From: Muricoccus pecuniae
GTDB taxonomy: Bacteria; Pseudomonadota; Alphaproteobacteria; Acetobacterales; Acetobacteraceae
Length of the DNA: 64,000 nucleotides
Assembly (NCBI RefSeq): GCF_014199205.1
Contig: NZ_JACIJD010000003.1
Location: 62,001 to 126,000, forward strand
Reading direction: 5' to 3'
How positions within the stretch are numbered: position 1 is the stretch's first letter; every line of letters begins with the position of its first letter. Of the stretch, positions 49,076 to 58,240 are shown in pieces. The translations under genes were made by a program, and so were the position numbers. A model generated the notes under the pieces. The model saw only the letters and a list, made by a program, of their open reading frames with translations, did not search any database and was not told where the DNA came from.

Positions 49076-51937
49076 ATGCGCCGCCCCCTCCTCGCCGGCG
49101 GCGCCGTCACGCTCCTCCTCGCCGCGCTGCTGGCCACCCTATGGGCCGCTCCGCTCTTCACGGACTGGACGGCGCGGCGCGACCAGCTCGCCGAGCTCGC
49201 CTCCGCGCGGATCGGCCGGCCCGTCCTCCTGCACGGCCCCGTGCGCCTGCGCCTGCTGCCCCACCCGCTGGTCGAGGCGGAGGGCGTCACCCTCGGCGAT
49301 GCGGGGGACGGGCTGGCCTTCGCCGCCAGCTCCCTGCGCCTGCGGCTGGACGGGGGCGACCTCCTCCTCGGGCGGATCGTCCCGCGGGAGGTGGCGATCG
49401 TCGGGGCGGAGCTGCGCCTGCCCTGGCCGCCCGCCGAGGCCGCCGGCCTGCCCGCCAGCCTCTCCGCCCTCTCGGCCCAGCTCGTGGACAGCCGCGTCGT
49501 CCTCGGCGGGCTGCGGCTGGACGGGGTGCAGGCCGCGCTCACCGCCGGGGACCCCACCCAGGCCCTCCGCGCCGAGGGGCGCTTCGCCTGGGGCGGGCTC
49601 GAATGGCGCTTCTCCACCGGCATCGGCCGCCCGGGTTATGACGGCATCACCCCGGTCGAGCTGAACCTCTCCATGGGCAATGCCGGCTTGCAGGCCCGCG
49701 GCGTGCTGCTGCCCGAGGGCACGGTGGAGGGCGGGATCGAGGCCTCCGGGCCCGACCTCTCTCTCCTCGTGCCCGGCCCGCCCGGCCCCTTCCGCGCGCG
49801 GGGGCGCCTGACCGTCGCGGCCGACCTGCTGACGGCGGACGACCTGACCCTCGACATCGGCGGCAGCCCGGCGCGGGGCGCGATCACCCTGCGCCTCTCC
49901 CCCGCGCCGCGGATCGACGCCGCCCTGCTGGCCGGTCGGATCGAGCTCGATCCCTGGCTCGCCGCCCTGCGCGGCCGGCCCTCGCCCCTGCCGCTCGGCC
50001 TCGATCTCTCGGCCGAGGCGGCGAGCTTCCGCGGCGTCGCGCTCCGCCGGCTCCGCGCCGCCGTCTTCCGCGAGGCCGCGCCGGAGACGGGCGGGGGCAG
50101 CGGGCGCCTGACCCTCACCGATGTCTCCGCCATCCTCCCCGGCGGCACGGAGGTGGAGCTGAACGGCGCGACCGCCGGGGAGCGGCTGGAGGCGGCGCTG
50201 CGCTTCTCCGGCACAGATCTCCGCGGAACGGTGGACGCGCTGGCCCCCGTGACCGGCCTGGGCGCCGACTGGCTCGCCCCCGGCCGGCTGCGCGAGGGGC
50301 AGGGGCGGGCGCGGCTCGTGCTGGAGCCCGGCTCCGTCGTCCTGCCCGAGCTCTCCGCCACGCTGGACGGCATCCGCGTCTCCGGCGCGGGGGTGCTCCG
50401 CTTCGGCGCGCGCCCCGCCCTCGGCCTCGGCCTCACCCTCGACCGGCTGGACCTGGAGGGCTGGCTGCGCCCCGGGCTGGAATGGCCGGCGGCCAGCCGC
50501 GCCCTGGGCGGGATCGACGCCAATCTCCGCCTCGCGGCCGAGCACGCGGCCTGGCGCGGCGCGGTGCTGGAGCGCGCCTCGCTCGACGCCGCGCTGGAGA
50601 ACGGCCGGCTGACCCTTCGCCGCCTCGCCGGGCGGGTGGCCGGGGGCGACCTCACGGCCTCCGGCACCGCCCTGCTCGGCCCGGCGCCGCGCCTCTCCGA
50701 CGCCGCCCTGGAGTACGCCGCCCCCAATGCTCGCGCCCTGGCCTCGCTGCTGCCCGGCGAGTGGCCCGATGGCAGGCGGCTGGCGGAGGAGGCCGTCACG
50801 CTCCGCGTCACGGGGGGCGGCTCGCCCGAGGCCCTGGCCCTGCAGGTCGCGGGCGATCTCGGCGACGCGCGGATCGAGGCCGGCGGCACGCTCGACCTGC
50901 CCGGGCGGCGCGGCAGCGGCACACTCACCCTGCGCCATCCCGGCGCCCCGCGCCTGCTGGCCGATGCGCTGGGCGCGGCGCCGGGGGAGCTGATCGGCCA
51001 GGGCTCGCTCTCCCTCGTCGCGGCCCTGGCGGCGGGGCCGCAGGGCGTAGCGGCGGAGCGGTTCGACCTCGTCCTCGGCGCGCTGCGGGCGAACGGCCAG
51101 CTCGCCCTCGCGCTGGACGCGCCCCGCCCGCGCCTGACCGGGCGCCTCTCTCTGGAGAGCCTCTCTCTCCCGCCGCTCACCCTGCGCGGGCGGGAGCCGC
51201 TGCCCCTGGGCATCCTGCGCGCCGCCGAGGCGGATCTCGCCCTCCTCATCGGCCGGATCGAGCCCGATGGGCTGCCCGCGCTGCGCGACCTCCGCGGGCG
51301 GCTGCGCCTCGCGGGCGGGGTCCTGGCGCTGGAGGAGGCGGAGGCGGTGCCGGGGAGCGGGGCGCTGCGCGGGCGGGCCTCGCTGGACGCCTCGGGCGAG
51401 ACGCCGAGGCTTCAGCTCCAGGGCGGAATGCGCGGCGTCGCCGTGACCGGCCCGGTGCTGGGCTTCCCGCTCGACATCACCGCGGGGGAGGCGGAGATGG
51501 ACGCCCGGCTGGAGGCGACGGGCAGCAGCCCCGCGGCCCTGCTCGCCACCCTCTCCGGCGAGGCGTCGGCGACGGTGCGGCGCGGCACCCTCACTGGCCT
51601 CGACGCCGCCGCGGCCGGCCGCGCCGCGGAGGCGGGGGACGAGCCCGCCCTTCGGCGCGCCCTCGCGGAGGGGATCACGGAATTCGCGACCCTCTCGCTC
51701 CGCGCCGCGCTCGCCACCGGCCGCGCGACGCTCGCCGAGAGCGGCGCGACGGGGGAGGGGGTGGCCCTCGCCCTCCGCGGCGAGATCGACCTCGCGCGGG
51801 AGGCGCTCGACCTCACCGCCGCGCAGAAGCCCGCCGATCCCGTGCCGGAGGTGGGCATCCGCCTCACCGGCCCCGCCGCCCGGCCGCGCCGCCTGCCCGA
51901 CCTCACGGCCTGGCTGCGCTGGCGCGCGGAGCGGTGA
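49076..51937 (+). CDS. AsmA family protein
   Basis: A 953-aa inner-membrane-anchored protein of the AsmA/TamB-like bridge family, thought to help move lipids to the outer membrane. One N-terminal transmembrane helix (AVTLLLAALLATLWAAPLF) is followed by the AsmA start, RDQLAELASARIGRPVLLHGPVRL, then many beta-rich repeats and the AsmA_2-like C-terminal region (GSGALRGRASLDASGETPRL; VRRGTLTGLDAAA). ATG 49076 is preceded by GGAAGGGAG. The 245-bp region shared with the divergent djlA gene contains the repeated word GTGCCATGG. Partner proteins are unknown. Confidence 0.88.
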   Translation: MRRPLLAGGAVTLLLAALLATLWAAPLFTDWTARRDQLAELASARIGRPVLLHGPVRLRLLPHPLVEAEGVTLGDAGDGLAFAASSLRLRLDGGDLLLGRIVPREVAIVGAELRLPWPPAEAAGLPASLSALSAQLVDSRVVLGGLRLDGVQAALTAGDPTQALRAEGRFAWGGLEWRFSTGIGRPGYDGITPVELNLSMGNAGLQARGVLLPEGTVEGGIEASGPDLSLLVPGPPGPFRARGRLTVAADLLTADDLTLDIGGSPARGAITLRLSPAPRIDAALLAGRIELDPWLAALRGRPSPLPLGLDLSAEAASFRGVALRRLRAAVFREAAPETGGGSGRLTLTDVSAILPGGTEVELNGATAGERLEAALRFSGTDLRGTVDALAPVTGLGADWLAPGRLREGQGRARLVLEPGSVVLPELSATLDGIRVSGAGVLRFGARPALGLGLTLDRLDLEGWLRPGLEWPAASRALGGIDANLRLAAEHAAWRGAVLERASLDAALENGRLTLRRLAGRVAGGDLTASGTALLGPAPRLSDAALEYAAPNARALASLLPGEWPDGRRLAEEAVTLRVTGGGSPEALALQVAGDLGDARIEAGGTLDLPGRRGSGTLTLRHPGAPRLLADALGAAPGELIGQGSLSLVAALAAGPQGVAAERFDLVLGALRANGQLALALDAPRPRLTGRLSLESLSLPPLTLRGREPLPLGILRAAEADLALLIGRIEPDGLPALRDLRGRLRLAGGVLALEEAEAVPGSGALRGRASLDASGETPRLQLQGGMRGVAVTGPVLGFPLDITAGEAEMDARLEATGSSPAALLATLSGEASATVRRGTLTGLDAAAAGRAAEAGDEPALRRALAEGITEFATLSLRAALATGRATLAESGATGEGVALALRGEIDLAREALDLTAAQKPADPVPEVGIRLTGPAARPRRLPDLTAWLRWRAER

Positions 51938-51961
51938 CGCGGCCGGGGAGGGGCCTCCCCG

Positions 51962-52966
51962 CTACTTCCGCAGCTTCGCGAAGTTGGCCGCGATGCGCCC
52001 GTCCAGGAAGTCCTTCGCCGTGATCGGCGCCTCCCGGCCGGAGGGCGGCCGGATCACCGCGTCGCGGTTGGCCTGGCAGAAGAAAGGCAGGGAGTAGCGG
52101 GGGCCGAGATACTCGTCTGCCCGCGGCATCCGCACGCGGTGCAGGGTGGACTGGAGCTGGTCGTCGCTCCAGCGCATCAGCATGTCGCCGATGTTGCAGG
52201 TGATGACGCCCGGCAGCGGCTCCACATCCGTCCAGGCCAGCTCGCCGCCCCCGGCCTCCTTGCCCGGGCAGAGCTGGAGCCCGCCCTGGCCCGTGCGCTG
52301 GTGCAGGAGGGTGAGGCAGCAGTAGTCCGTGTGCGCCCCGGCCCGCCAGCCCTCGAAGTCCTCGGGCTTGGCCCCCTCCATCGCCATGTAGTGGATGAGG
52401 CGGAGGGTGGACTGGTACTCCGGCGAGGTGGGGTCATGCGCCTCGGTGAAGAAGTCCGGCGGGAAGCCGAGCTTCATGGCGAAGAGGGACAGCACCTTCA
52501 TCCCCAGCGCCCAGTTCGCGCGCTCGAAGGCGAGCATGGTTGCCTTGAAGCCGGGCAGCTCCTCGCCGCTTGGCCAGAGTCCCGCCATCCTCGGCACGGT
52601 GATCTGGTAGGACTCCTTGTTGTCCGCCGTGCCCGTGGAGGGGCGGACCTGGGCCTTGTACTCCCAGCCGTAATTCGTCCCCTTCGCCATGGGGAGGCGG
52701 GCCTTCACCTCCATCGGCAGGTCGAAGAACCGGGCCGTCATCTCGAAGGCCTCGTCGATCATCCTCTGCGGGATGCCGTGGTTCACGAGCTGGAAGAAGC
52801 CCGTGTCGGTGGAGGCCGCCCAGAGCTGGTCGGCGATCTCGGCCTTGCGGGTCTGGAAGTTGGAGAGGTCGATCCTCGGCACGTTGCGGGCCTTGGTGGT
52901 GCCCATGCCGCCGAAGGTCTTCTCCCTGTTCAGCTCGCGCAGCGCGTATTCCTGGGTGGAGGACAT
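51962..52966 (-). CDS. isopenicillin N synthase family 2-oxoglutarate/Fe(II)-type dioxygenase
   Basis: A 334-aa non-haem iron oxygenase. The N-terminal DIOX_N domain reads NVPRIDLSNFQTRKAEIADQ ... TGFFQLVNHGIPQRMIDEAF. The iron site is GWRAGAHTDYCCLTLLHQ (His and Asp) and QSTLHRVRMPRADEYLGPRY (second His), with the Arg-x-Ser of RYSLPFFCQ that binds 2-oxoglutarate or substrate. The family also includes gibberellin-type and ethylene-forming enzymes, so the substrate is unknown. It is convergent with the AsmA gene (24 bp) and has a long hairpin-containing leader upstream. Confidence 0.86.
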   Translation of the reverse strand: MSSTQEYALRELNREKTFGGMGTTKARNVPRIDLSNFQTRKAEIADQLWAASTDTGFFQLVNHGIPQRMIDEAFEMTARFFDLPMEVKARLPMAKGTNYGWEYKAQVRPSTGTADNKESYQITVPRMAGLWPSGEELPGFKATMLAFERANWALGMKVLSLFAMKLGFPPDFFTEAHDPTSPEYQSTLRLIHYMAMEGAKPEDFEGWRAGAHTDYCCLTLLHQRTGQGGLQLCPGKEAGGGELAWTDVEPLPGVITCNIGDMLMRWSDDQLQSTLHRVRMPRADEYLGPRYSLPFFCQANRDAVIRPPSGREAPITAKDFLDGRIAANFAKLRK

Positions 52967-53320
52967 CCTGTTCTTCTCCGTGACGGTCCGGTTGGAGGAG
53001 GGATGTCCGAGCGCCCGGCGGGCGGCTCACCGCTTTCTCTCCCCGATGTCCCGCGCGCCAGGGGATCCGGCGCGCGGGGTGATCCTGGCCCGGTGCCCCT
53101 CAGCCCTCCGCCCCGCGCGCAGCACGAAGCGCCGGCGGCGGAGGATGTCCGTCCCGGTTCCGTTCAGCAGGGGGGTGTTGGAGTGCGAGCAAGGGACACC
53201 TCGACCATGTCGATCGTGGAGCAATGCCCCGGGCGCCCTTCAGGAGGCCCTGGCCGCTTCTACCCGCGCCCCCTGGTTAGGATGCGCGGGCGTTCCGTCG
53301 CAAGCAAAAACGCGCCCTCG
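52967..53320. other. gene-free stretch of about 350 bp
   Basis: No convincing gene is seen. The region holds the leader of the oxygenase gene, a perfect 10-bp inverted repeat (53050-53078), a mostly GC-rich middle, and a poly-A run (53306-53310) that belongs to the RHH gene terminator. A 65-codon minus-strand frame (53027-53224) has no recognisable domain and Arg-biased composition. No tRNA or riboswitch was recognised. Confidence 0.5.
53050..53078. repeat. perfect 10-bp inverted repeat upstream of the oxygenase gene
   Basis: CCCGCGCGCC at 53050-53059 pairs perfectly with GGCGCGCGGG at 53069-53078 around a 9-nt loop. It is 83 bp upstream of the oxygenase start. There is no T-run on either side. 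It could be an operator or an mRNA 5' hairpin. Confidence 0.65.
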
Positions 53321-53333
53321 TCAGCGCCGGGCG
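53306..53333 (-). terminator. short stem with T-run after the RHH gene
   Basis: On the minus strand CGCCC (53333-53329) pairs with GGGCG (53317-53313), followed by CGTTTTTG (ending at 53306 in the T-run). The 11-nt loop contains the RHH stop codon. The stem is only 5 bp, so the call rests mainly on the T-run. Confidence 0.45.
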
Positions 53334-53539
53334 AGGCCGAGCGCCAGGACGCGCAGCGCCGAGGCGAGAGGGAGGGAGGGGTCGTCCCGCGCCGCATCCG
53401 CCGCCGCGACCACGCGCAGCAGCGGCTCGCCCCGGCGGGCGGCCTCCTCCTCCAGCACGGCCCAGAACTCGGGCTCCAGCGCGATGGAGGTGCGGTGCCC
53501 CGCGAGGGTGAAGGAGCGCTTGACGAGATGCCCCGCCAT
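53321..53539 (-). CDS. ribbon-helix-helix domain protein
   Basis: A 72-aa protein of the RHH_4 type found widely in alphaproteobacteria. The ribbon strand and helices read HLVKRSFTLAGHRTSIALEPEF, then WAVLEEEAARRGEPLLRVVA and SLPLASALRVLALG (quoted in pieces). The family is presumed to bind DNA as a dimer. ATG 53539 is 8 bp after the stop of the D-threonine-aldolase-like gene, so it is the last gene of that set. No toxin gene is paired with it. Confidence 0.82.
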   Translation of the reverse strand: MAGHLVKRSFTLAGHRTSIALEPEFWAVLEEEAARRGEPLLRVVAAADAARDDPSLPLASALRVLALGLARR

Positions 53540-53547
53540 CCCCGCCC

Positions 53548-54669
53548 TCAGTGCCAGCCGTCCACCCGCTTCCAGCGCGCGACCGTGTTCCCCCCGGCAT
53601 CCAGCACCTCATAGGCGCCGTAGCCGCCGGCGGCCGTCATGCAGGCGTGGTTGGGAAGGACGCGGACAAGGCTGCCGATGGGCAGGCGGGCGAACCAGGA
53701 TTCATCGGGCACCGGCACTACCCCGTGCTCCTGATAGGCGTGGAGGACATGGAGCGGCAGGGCGGCGCCCGTCTCCGCATCGGCGAGGGTGCCGTAATGG
53801 GTGCCGGGCGCGAAGGCGTTGGCGGTTACGTCCTTCGAGAGCGCCAGCGCCCCGGCATCGAGCACGAGGGACGGGCCGGCGGGGTTGTGGCCGATGACGG
53901 TGGAGAGGACGGAGAGCGCCAGGTCCTCCCACCCGCACATCCCGCGCGACATCTGGGCGAGGTCCCAGAAGAGCGAGACGCCCGCCCGCACTTCCGTTAC
54001 CCCCTCCAGGTGCCGCGCGTGCAGCAGGGTGGGGGAGGAGCCGACGGAGACGACCCGCGCGGGCATCCCGGCCGCACGGATCGCCTCGGCCGCGAGGACG
54101 GTGGAGGCGCGCTCCGCCTCGGCGATGTCGGCGATCTCCGCGGGGTCGGCGGTGCCGTAGGAATGGCCGCCATGGGTCATCACCCCGGCCAGCCGCAGGT
54201 TCCGCGCGCCATGGATCGCGCGGGCGACGGCCAGCGCGCGGTCGGGCGCGACGCCCGCGCGGTGCTCGCCGGAATCCACCTCGACCAGCACCTCGTGCGG
54301 GGCGCCCGCGGCCGCGTCCAGCATCCCGGCCATCTCCGGGCTGTCCACCACCAGGATGAGCCGCGTGCCGTGGCGGCGTGCCAGCGCCTCGGCGCGCGGG
54401 AGCCGCGCGGGGATGGCGGTGGCGGCGAGCAGGATGTCGGAGGAAGCCCCGGCCTCGGCCAGCGCCTCGGCCTCCTTGATCGTGGAGACGGTGGCGGGGC
54501 CGGGCACGCCGCCATGGGAGACGAGCGCGACCTCCACCGACTTCGCCGTCTTGAAGTGCGGGCGGAAGGTGACGCCCAGCGCCGCGGCGCGGTCCCGCAG
54601 GCGCTTCGCATTGGCTTCCAGCCGCGCCCCATCCAGCAGCAGGCGCGGCGTGTCGAGGATCGTGCTCAC
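53548..54669 (-). CDS. D-threonine aldolase / D-serine dehydratase-like PLP enzyme
   Basis: A fold-type III PLP enzyme (alanine-racemase-like barrel) of the DSD1/D-threonine aldolase family, 373 aa. The N-terminal TPRLLLDGARLEANAKRL and FRPHFKTAKS contain the PLP lysine region. Other family marks are EVLVEVDSGEHRAGV, VSVGSSPTLLHARHLEGVTE, ELRAG-like VRAGVSLFWDL, and VRVLPNHACMTAAGGYGAYEV, where the His-x-Cys (HAC) is the zinc site seen in D-serine dehydratases. It starts at GTG 54669 overlapping the VOC gene stop (GTGA). It may act on D-threonine, D-serine or D-3-hydroxyaspartate. Confidence 0.87.
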   Translation of the reverse strand: MSTILDTPRLLLDGARLEANAKRLRDRAAALGVTFRPHFKTAKSVEVALVSHGGVPGPATVSTIKEAEALAEAGASSDILLAATAIPARLPRAEALARRHGTRLILVVDSPEMAGMLDAAAGAPHEVLVEVDSGEHRAGVAPDRALAVARAIHGARNLRLAGVMTHGGHSYGTADPAEIADIAEAERASTVLAAEAIRAAGMPARVVSVGSSPTLLHARHLEGVTEVRAGVSLFWDLAQMSRGMCGWEDLALSVLSTVIGHNPAGPSLVLDAGALALSKDVTANAFAPGTHYGTLADAETGAALPLHVLHAYQEHGVVPVPDESWFARLPIGSLVRVLPNHACMTAAGGYGAYEVLDAGGNTVARWKRVDGWH

Positions 54670-55070
54670 CGCATCTCGCCGTAGGAGGAGATCTCGATCA
54701 GGTTGCCGTCGGGATCGCGGCAGTAGACGGAGTTGATGGTGCCCAGCGCGCCCGCCTTCTCCACCGGCCCGGCCTCGATCGCCACGCCGCACTCCTTCAG
54801 ATGCGCCACCACATCGTCGGCCATGACGGTGACGATGAAGCAGAGGTCGTTGCCGCCGGGCACGCAGCCGACGCCCGTGAACCAGTCCTCCTGCGTCGCG
54901 GCCTTCGGGCGGAGGTTGATCTTCTGGCCGCCGAAGCGGACGGAGGTGCGGTTGTGCGGGCCGAAGCTCTCCATCTCCATGCCCAGCACGCGCTGGTACC
55001 AGTTGGCCATGATCTCCACGTCGTTGCAGGTGATGACGAGGTGGTCCAGGCGGTCGACGGCGAAGCGCAT
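54666..55070 (-). CDS. VOC family (glyoxalase/dioxygenase-fold) protein
   Basis: A 134-aa single-domain VOC protein. It begins DRLDHLVITCNDVEIMANWYQRVLGME, which holds the first metal-ligand His, has NRTSVRFGGQKINLRP, and ends SVYCRDPDGNLIEISSYGE with the C-terminal Glu ligand. The catalysed reaction cannot be told from sequence alone. ATG 55070 is a simple start, with an in-frame GTG one codon earlier. It lies 13 bp after the RidA gene and overlaps the aldolase-like gene by 4 bp. Confidence 0.85.
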   Translation of the reverse strand: MRFAVDRLDHLVITCNDVEIMANWYQRVLGMEMESFGPHNRTSVRFGGQKINLRPKAATQEDWFTGVGCVPGGNDLCFIVTVMADDVVAHLKECGVAIEAGPVEKAGALGTINSVYCRDPDGNLIEISSYGEMR

Positions 55071-55083
55071 CACTCGGTGTCCT

Positions 55084-55470
55084 TCAGGAAGGGGTGCGGA
55101 GGCGCGCGGTGGCCTCGATCTCGATCCTCATCTCATCCGTCTGCAGCCCGGCATGGATGAGGGTGGAAGCGGGGCGGATCTCCCCGAAATGGCGGCGCAG
55201 CACGGGCCAGCAGGGCTCCCAGTCCGCGCGGTCCGGCACGATGAAGAGGAGGCGCACGACGTCCTCCAGCCCGGCGCCGGCCTCGGCCAGGGCGGCGGCG
55301 ATGTTGCGGATCGCCCTGTCGCACTGCGCCTCGACGCCGGGCTCGATCGTCATCGTGGCATAGTCGTATCCCGTGGTGCCGGAGACGAAGACGAGGTCCC
55401 CGTCCACCACGGCGCGCGAGTAGCCGATCTCGCGCTCGAAGCGCGATCCGGAGGAGATGAGGCGGCGCAT
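55084..55470 (-). CDS. RidA/YjgF family protein lacking the usual catalytic arginine
   Basis: Rid proteins typically hydrolyse reactive enamines and imines made by PLP enzymes. The 128-aa product has the trimer core (GDLVFVSGTTGYDYATMTIE, QCDRAIRNIAAALAEAGAGL, VRLLFIVPDRADW) and ends RPASTLIHAGLQTDEMRIEI. Aligning this end with E. coli RidA places a Ser of PAST where Arg105 should be, so canonical imine deaminase activity is doubtful; this fits Rid subfamilies other than RidA proper. ATG 55470 is the start. It heads a coupled set with VOC and the D-threonine-aldolase-like gene. Confidence 0.82.
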   Translation of the reverse strand: MRRLISSGSRFEREIGYSRAVVDGDLVFVSGTTGYDYATMTIEPGVEAQCDRAIRNIAAALAEAGAGLEDVVRLLFIVPDRADWEPCWPVLRRHFGEIRPASTLIHAGLQTDEMRIEIEATARLRTPS

Positions 55471-55567
55471 CGGATCGCCCTCTATGTCGCGCGGGGCTGA
55501 TGGCAGACCGGAACGGCCCCGGTCAACAGGCGGGGTCAACAGGCGCGACCAACAGCCCCGGCCCGGA

Positions 55568-57340
55568 TCACTCCAGCCCGTCGTAGAAGTCGTGGCCCTT
55601 GTCATCGACCACGATGAAGGCGGGGAAGTCCTCCACCTCGATGCGCCACACGGCCTCCATGCCGAGCTCCGGGTATTCCAGCACCTCGACCTTGCGGATG
55701 CAGTCCTGCGCCAGCCGCGCCGCCGGGCCGCCGACGGAGCCGAGATAGAAGCCGCCGTTCTTCTGGCAGCTCTGCGTCACGGCCTTCGAGCGGTTGCCCT
55801 TGGCGAGCATCACCAGCGATCCGCCGGCGGCCTGGAATTCGCCGACATAGCTGTCCATGCGCCCCGCGGTGGTCGGGCCGAAGGAGCCGGTGGGCATCCC
55901 CTCCGGCGTCTTCGCCGGGCCCGCGTAGTAGACGGGATGGTTCTTGATGTAGTCCGGCAGGCCCTGGCCGGAGTCCAGCCGCTCCTTCAGCTTCGCATGC
56001 GCGATGTCGCGCGCCACCACGATGGTGCCGGTGAGGGACACGCGCGTGGAGACCGGGTGCTTCGACAGCTCCGCGCGGATCGCGTCCATCGGCTGGTTCA
56101 GGTCGATCTTCACGACCTCGCCGCCCTCCTGCACCCCCTCGGTCTGGTCCGGCAGGAAGCGCGCGGGGTCGTGCTCCAGCTGCTCGAGGAACACGCCCTC
56201 GGGCGTGATCTTCGCCTTGATCTGACGGTCGGCCGAGCAGGAGACGCCGATGCCGATGGGAAGGGAGGCGCCGTGCCGCGGCAGGCGGATCACGCGGACG
56301 TCGTGGCAGAAATACTTGCCGCCGAACTGCGCGCCGATGCCGATGTTCTGCGTCAGCTTGTGGATCTCGGCCTCCAGCTCCCGGTCGCGGAAGGCGTGGC
56401 CCGCCTTGCTGCCGCGCTCCGGCAGCGTGTCGTAGTAGCGGGTGGAAGCCATCTTCACCGTCTTGAGGTTCGCCTCGGCCGAGGTGCCGCCGATGACGAT
56501 CGCCAGGTGATAGGGCGGGCAGGCGCTGGTCCCCAGCGTCCTGATCTTCTCCTCCAGGAAGGCGAGCAGCTTCGGCTTGTTCAGCACGGCGCGCGTCTGC
56601 TGGAAGAGGAAGGTCTTGTTGGCCGATCCGCCGCCCTTGAGGATGAACTGCAGGGCGAACTCGTCGGCGTGGTAGTCGCCGGGGGAGGCGTAGATGTCGA
56701 ACTGCACCGGCAGGTTGTTGCCGGTGTTCACCTCGTCATACATCGTCAGCGGCGCCATCTGGGAATAGCGCAGGTTCGTCTCTGTATAGGTGCGGTGCAC
56801 GCCATAGGAGAGCGCCTCCTCCTCGTCGCCCTCCACCCAGACGCGCTGGCCCTTCTTGCCGAAGACGATGGCCGTGCCCGTGTCCTGGCACATCGGCAGC
56901 TTGCCGCCGGCCGCGATGTTCGCGTTCTTCAGGAGGTCGAGCGCGACGAAGCGGTCGTTCGCGCTGGCCTCCGGGTCCTTCAGGATATTGGCGAGCTGCT
57001 GCAGGTGCCCGGGGCGCAGGAGGTGGGAGACGTCGCGGCAGGCCTCGAAGGCGAGCCCTTCCAGCGTCTCCGGCCTGATCTTCAGGACGGTCTTGCCCTC
57101 CACCTCGATGGTGGAGACGCCGCCGATGTCGAGCTTGCGGTAGGGAGTGGTGTCCTCGGCCAGCGGGAACATCGTGCTGAAGAGGAAATTGCCGCTCCGC
57201 ACGGGAACGGGGGTGCCGGCATCGGCCTCGGCCCCGTCGCGGGTGGCAACGGGCGTGGCCTCGCTGCTCGGCCCGGGCGGGACGGGGGGCTGGGGGGCGT
57301 CGAGGGTCTGGCCGGGGGGGATCGATGCGGGGGAGGTCAC
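55568..57340 (-). CDS. fumA: fumarate hydratase, class I
   Basis: A 590-aa iron-sulphur (4Fe-4S) fumarase of the single-chain FumA/FumB kind, interconverting fumarate and malate. The N-terminal domain holds [18 protein letters not shown] (first cluster Cys), then [18 protein letters not shown] and [16 protein letters not shown] (further cluster Cys). The C-terminal swivel domain has [21 protein letters not shown] chose GTG 57340, with GGAGCG about 6 nt upstream; ATG 57403 would add 21 residues of low-complexity leader. The gene is separated by about 100 bp from the ridA-like gene. The cluster makes it oxygen-sensitive by family knowledge. Confidence 0.95.
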   Translation of the reverse strand: MTSPASIPPGQTLDAPQPPVPPGPSSEATPVATRDGAEADAGTPVPVRSGNFLFSTMFPLAEDTTPYRKLDIGGVSTIEVEGKTVLKIRPETLEGLAFEACRDVSHLLRPGHLQQLANILKDPEASANDRFVALDLLKNANIAAGGKLPMCQDTGTAIVFGKKGQRVWVEGDEEEALSYGVHRTYTETNLRYSQMAPLTMYDEVNTGNNLPVQFDIYASPGDYHADEFALQFILKGGGSANKTFLFQQTRAVLNKPKLLAFLEEKIRTLGTSACPPYHLAIVIGGTSAEANLKTVKMASTRYYDTLPERGSKAGHAFRDRELEAEIHKLTQNIGIGAQFGGKYFCHDVRVIRLPRHGASLPIGIGVSCSADRQIKAKITPEGVFLEQLEHDPARFLPDQTEGVQEGGEVVKIDLNQPMDAIRAELSKHPVSTRVSLTGTIVVARDIAHAKLKERLDSGQGLPDYIKNHPVYYAGPAKTPEGMPTGSFGPTTAGRMDSYVGEFQAAGGSLVMLAKGNRSKAVTQSCQKNGGFYLGSVGGPAARLAQDCIRKVEVLEYPELGMEAVWRIEVEDFPAFIVVDDKGHDFYDGLE

Positions 57341-57542
57341 GGGGGCGCTCCGGGTCAGGTCCGCCGGGCGGGCCGGCGAGAGGCCGCCGGGGCGGCGGGA
57401 CACCGCCGCCAGGGCGGCGGAGAGGGGGAAACCGCGCGCGGGGCGGGGCGCGCCACGCGGCGGGGTCCCCGGCGTGTTAGCGCGGCGCCGGGCCGCGCGC
57501 CAGAAGGCAAGCTCGCCGCGAGGGGGGCCGGGGCCCCGCCCG

Positions 57543-58070
57543 CTACTCCCGGGTCGGGCGCCGGCGGAAGGCGTCCAGGCTCACCACCTGGGCCGGCGTC
57601 TCCGGCTTCTCGGCCTGGGGCTCGGGCGGCGGGGGGAGGGGCTCGGACTCCACGGCCTCGGGCACCGTCTCGCCCTCCGCATCCGGGGCAGTCATCTCGC
57701 CGAAGCGAAGCCCCACCCGCACATGCGGGTCCCAGAAGGCGACGAGGGCGGCGAAGGGGATCACCAGGTTCGCCGCCGCCCCGCCGAAGGAGAGGCCGAC
57801 CGAGACCTTCTGCTCCGCCCGGTCCACCTTCAGGTCCCAGAACTGGTGCTGCAGGACGATGGTCATCTCCTGCGGGTAGCGGGCCTTGAGATGGCCCGGC
57901 ACCTTCGTCTCCGGGTGGTCCGTGCGGAAGGTGAGGTAGAAGTGGTGCTCGCCCGGCAGCCCGTTCCTCGCCGCGAACTCCAGCGCGCGGAGCGCCACGT
58001 TCCGCATGGCCTCCTCGGTCCAGCGATCATAGGGCAGCAGGCTCTCGGGGGGCGGCGTTTGATCGCTCAT
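57543..58070 (-). CDS. sspB: ClpXP adaptor SspB (alpha type)
   Basis: SspB tethers ssrA-tagged proteins to the ClpXP protease. The 175-aa product has the alphaproteobacterial SspB fold: [41 protein letters not shown], and [20 protein letters not shown]. An acidic, Pro-rich linker follows, and the protein ends with [15 protein letters not shown], the hydrophobic/basic peptide that binds ClpX. ATG 58070 is the start. It lies 134 bp downstream of the ssrA gene on the same strand, so adaptor and tag RNA are neighbours. Confidence 0.94.
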   Translation of the reverse strand: MSDQTPPPESLLPYDRWTEEAMRNVALRALEFAARNGLPGEHHFYLTFRTDHPETKVPGHLKARYPQEMTIVLQHQFWDLKVDRAEQKVSVGLSFGGAAANLVIPFAALVAFWDPHVRVGLRFGEMTAPDAEGETVPEAVESEPLPPPPEPQAEKPETPAQVVSLDAFRRRPTRE

Positions 58071-58203
58071 GCAGTGATATCCAGGCCGAGCCTATTCCGG
58101 AAAGCGCCGGTATAGGAGAGGTTGCGCGCCGGGCCTAGCGCCCCCCTCGCCCCGCGTGAAGCGAGCCGCGCTCCCGGAGGAGGGACGGGGAACCATCAGT
58201 GCT

Positions 58204-58240
58204 GGAAAAGGTGGGGGGATTCTGTTGCCCCGTTCCCCCC
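58204..58240 (-). terminator. ssrA: ssrA terminator hairpin
   Basis: On the minus strand GGGGGG (58240-58235) and CCCCCC (58218-58213) form a stem around a 16-nt loop, followed by ACCTTTTCC (58212-58204). It may double as the last pseudoknot region of the tmRNA precursor. Confidence 0.6.

Noticed and set aside
53321-53539. RHH gene as an antitoxin of a toxin-antitoxin pair
   Set aside because: No toxin-like gene is adjacent. The protein matches the stand-alone alphaproteobacterial RHH_4 type instead.
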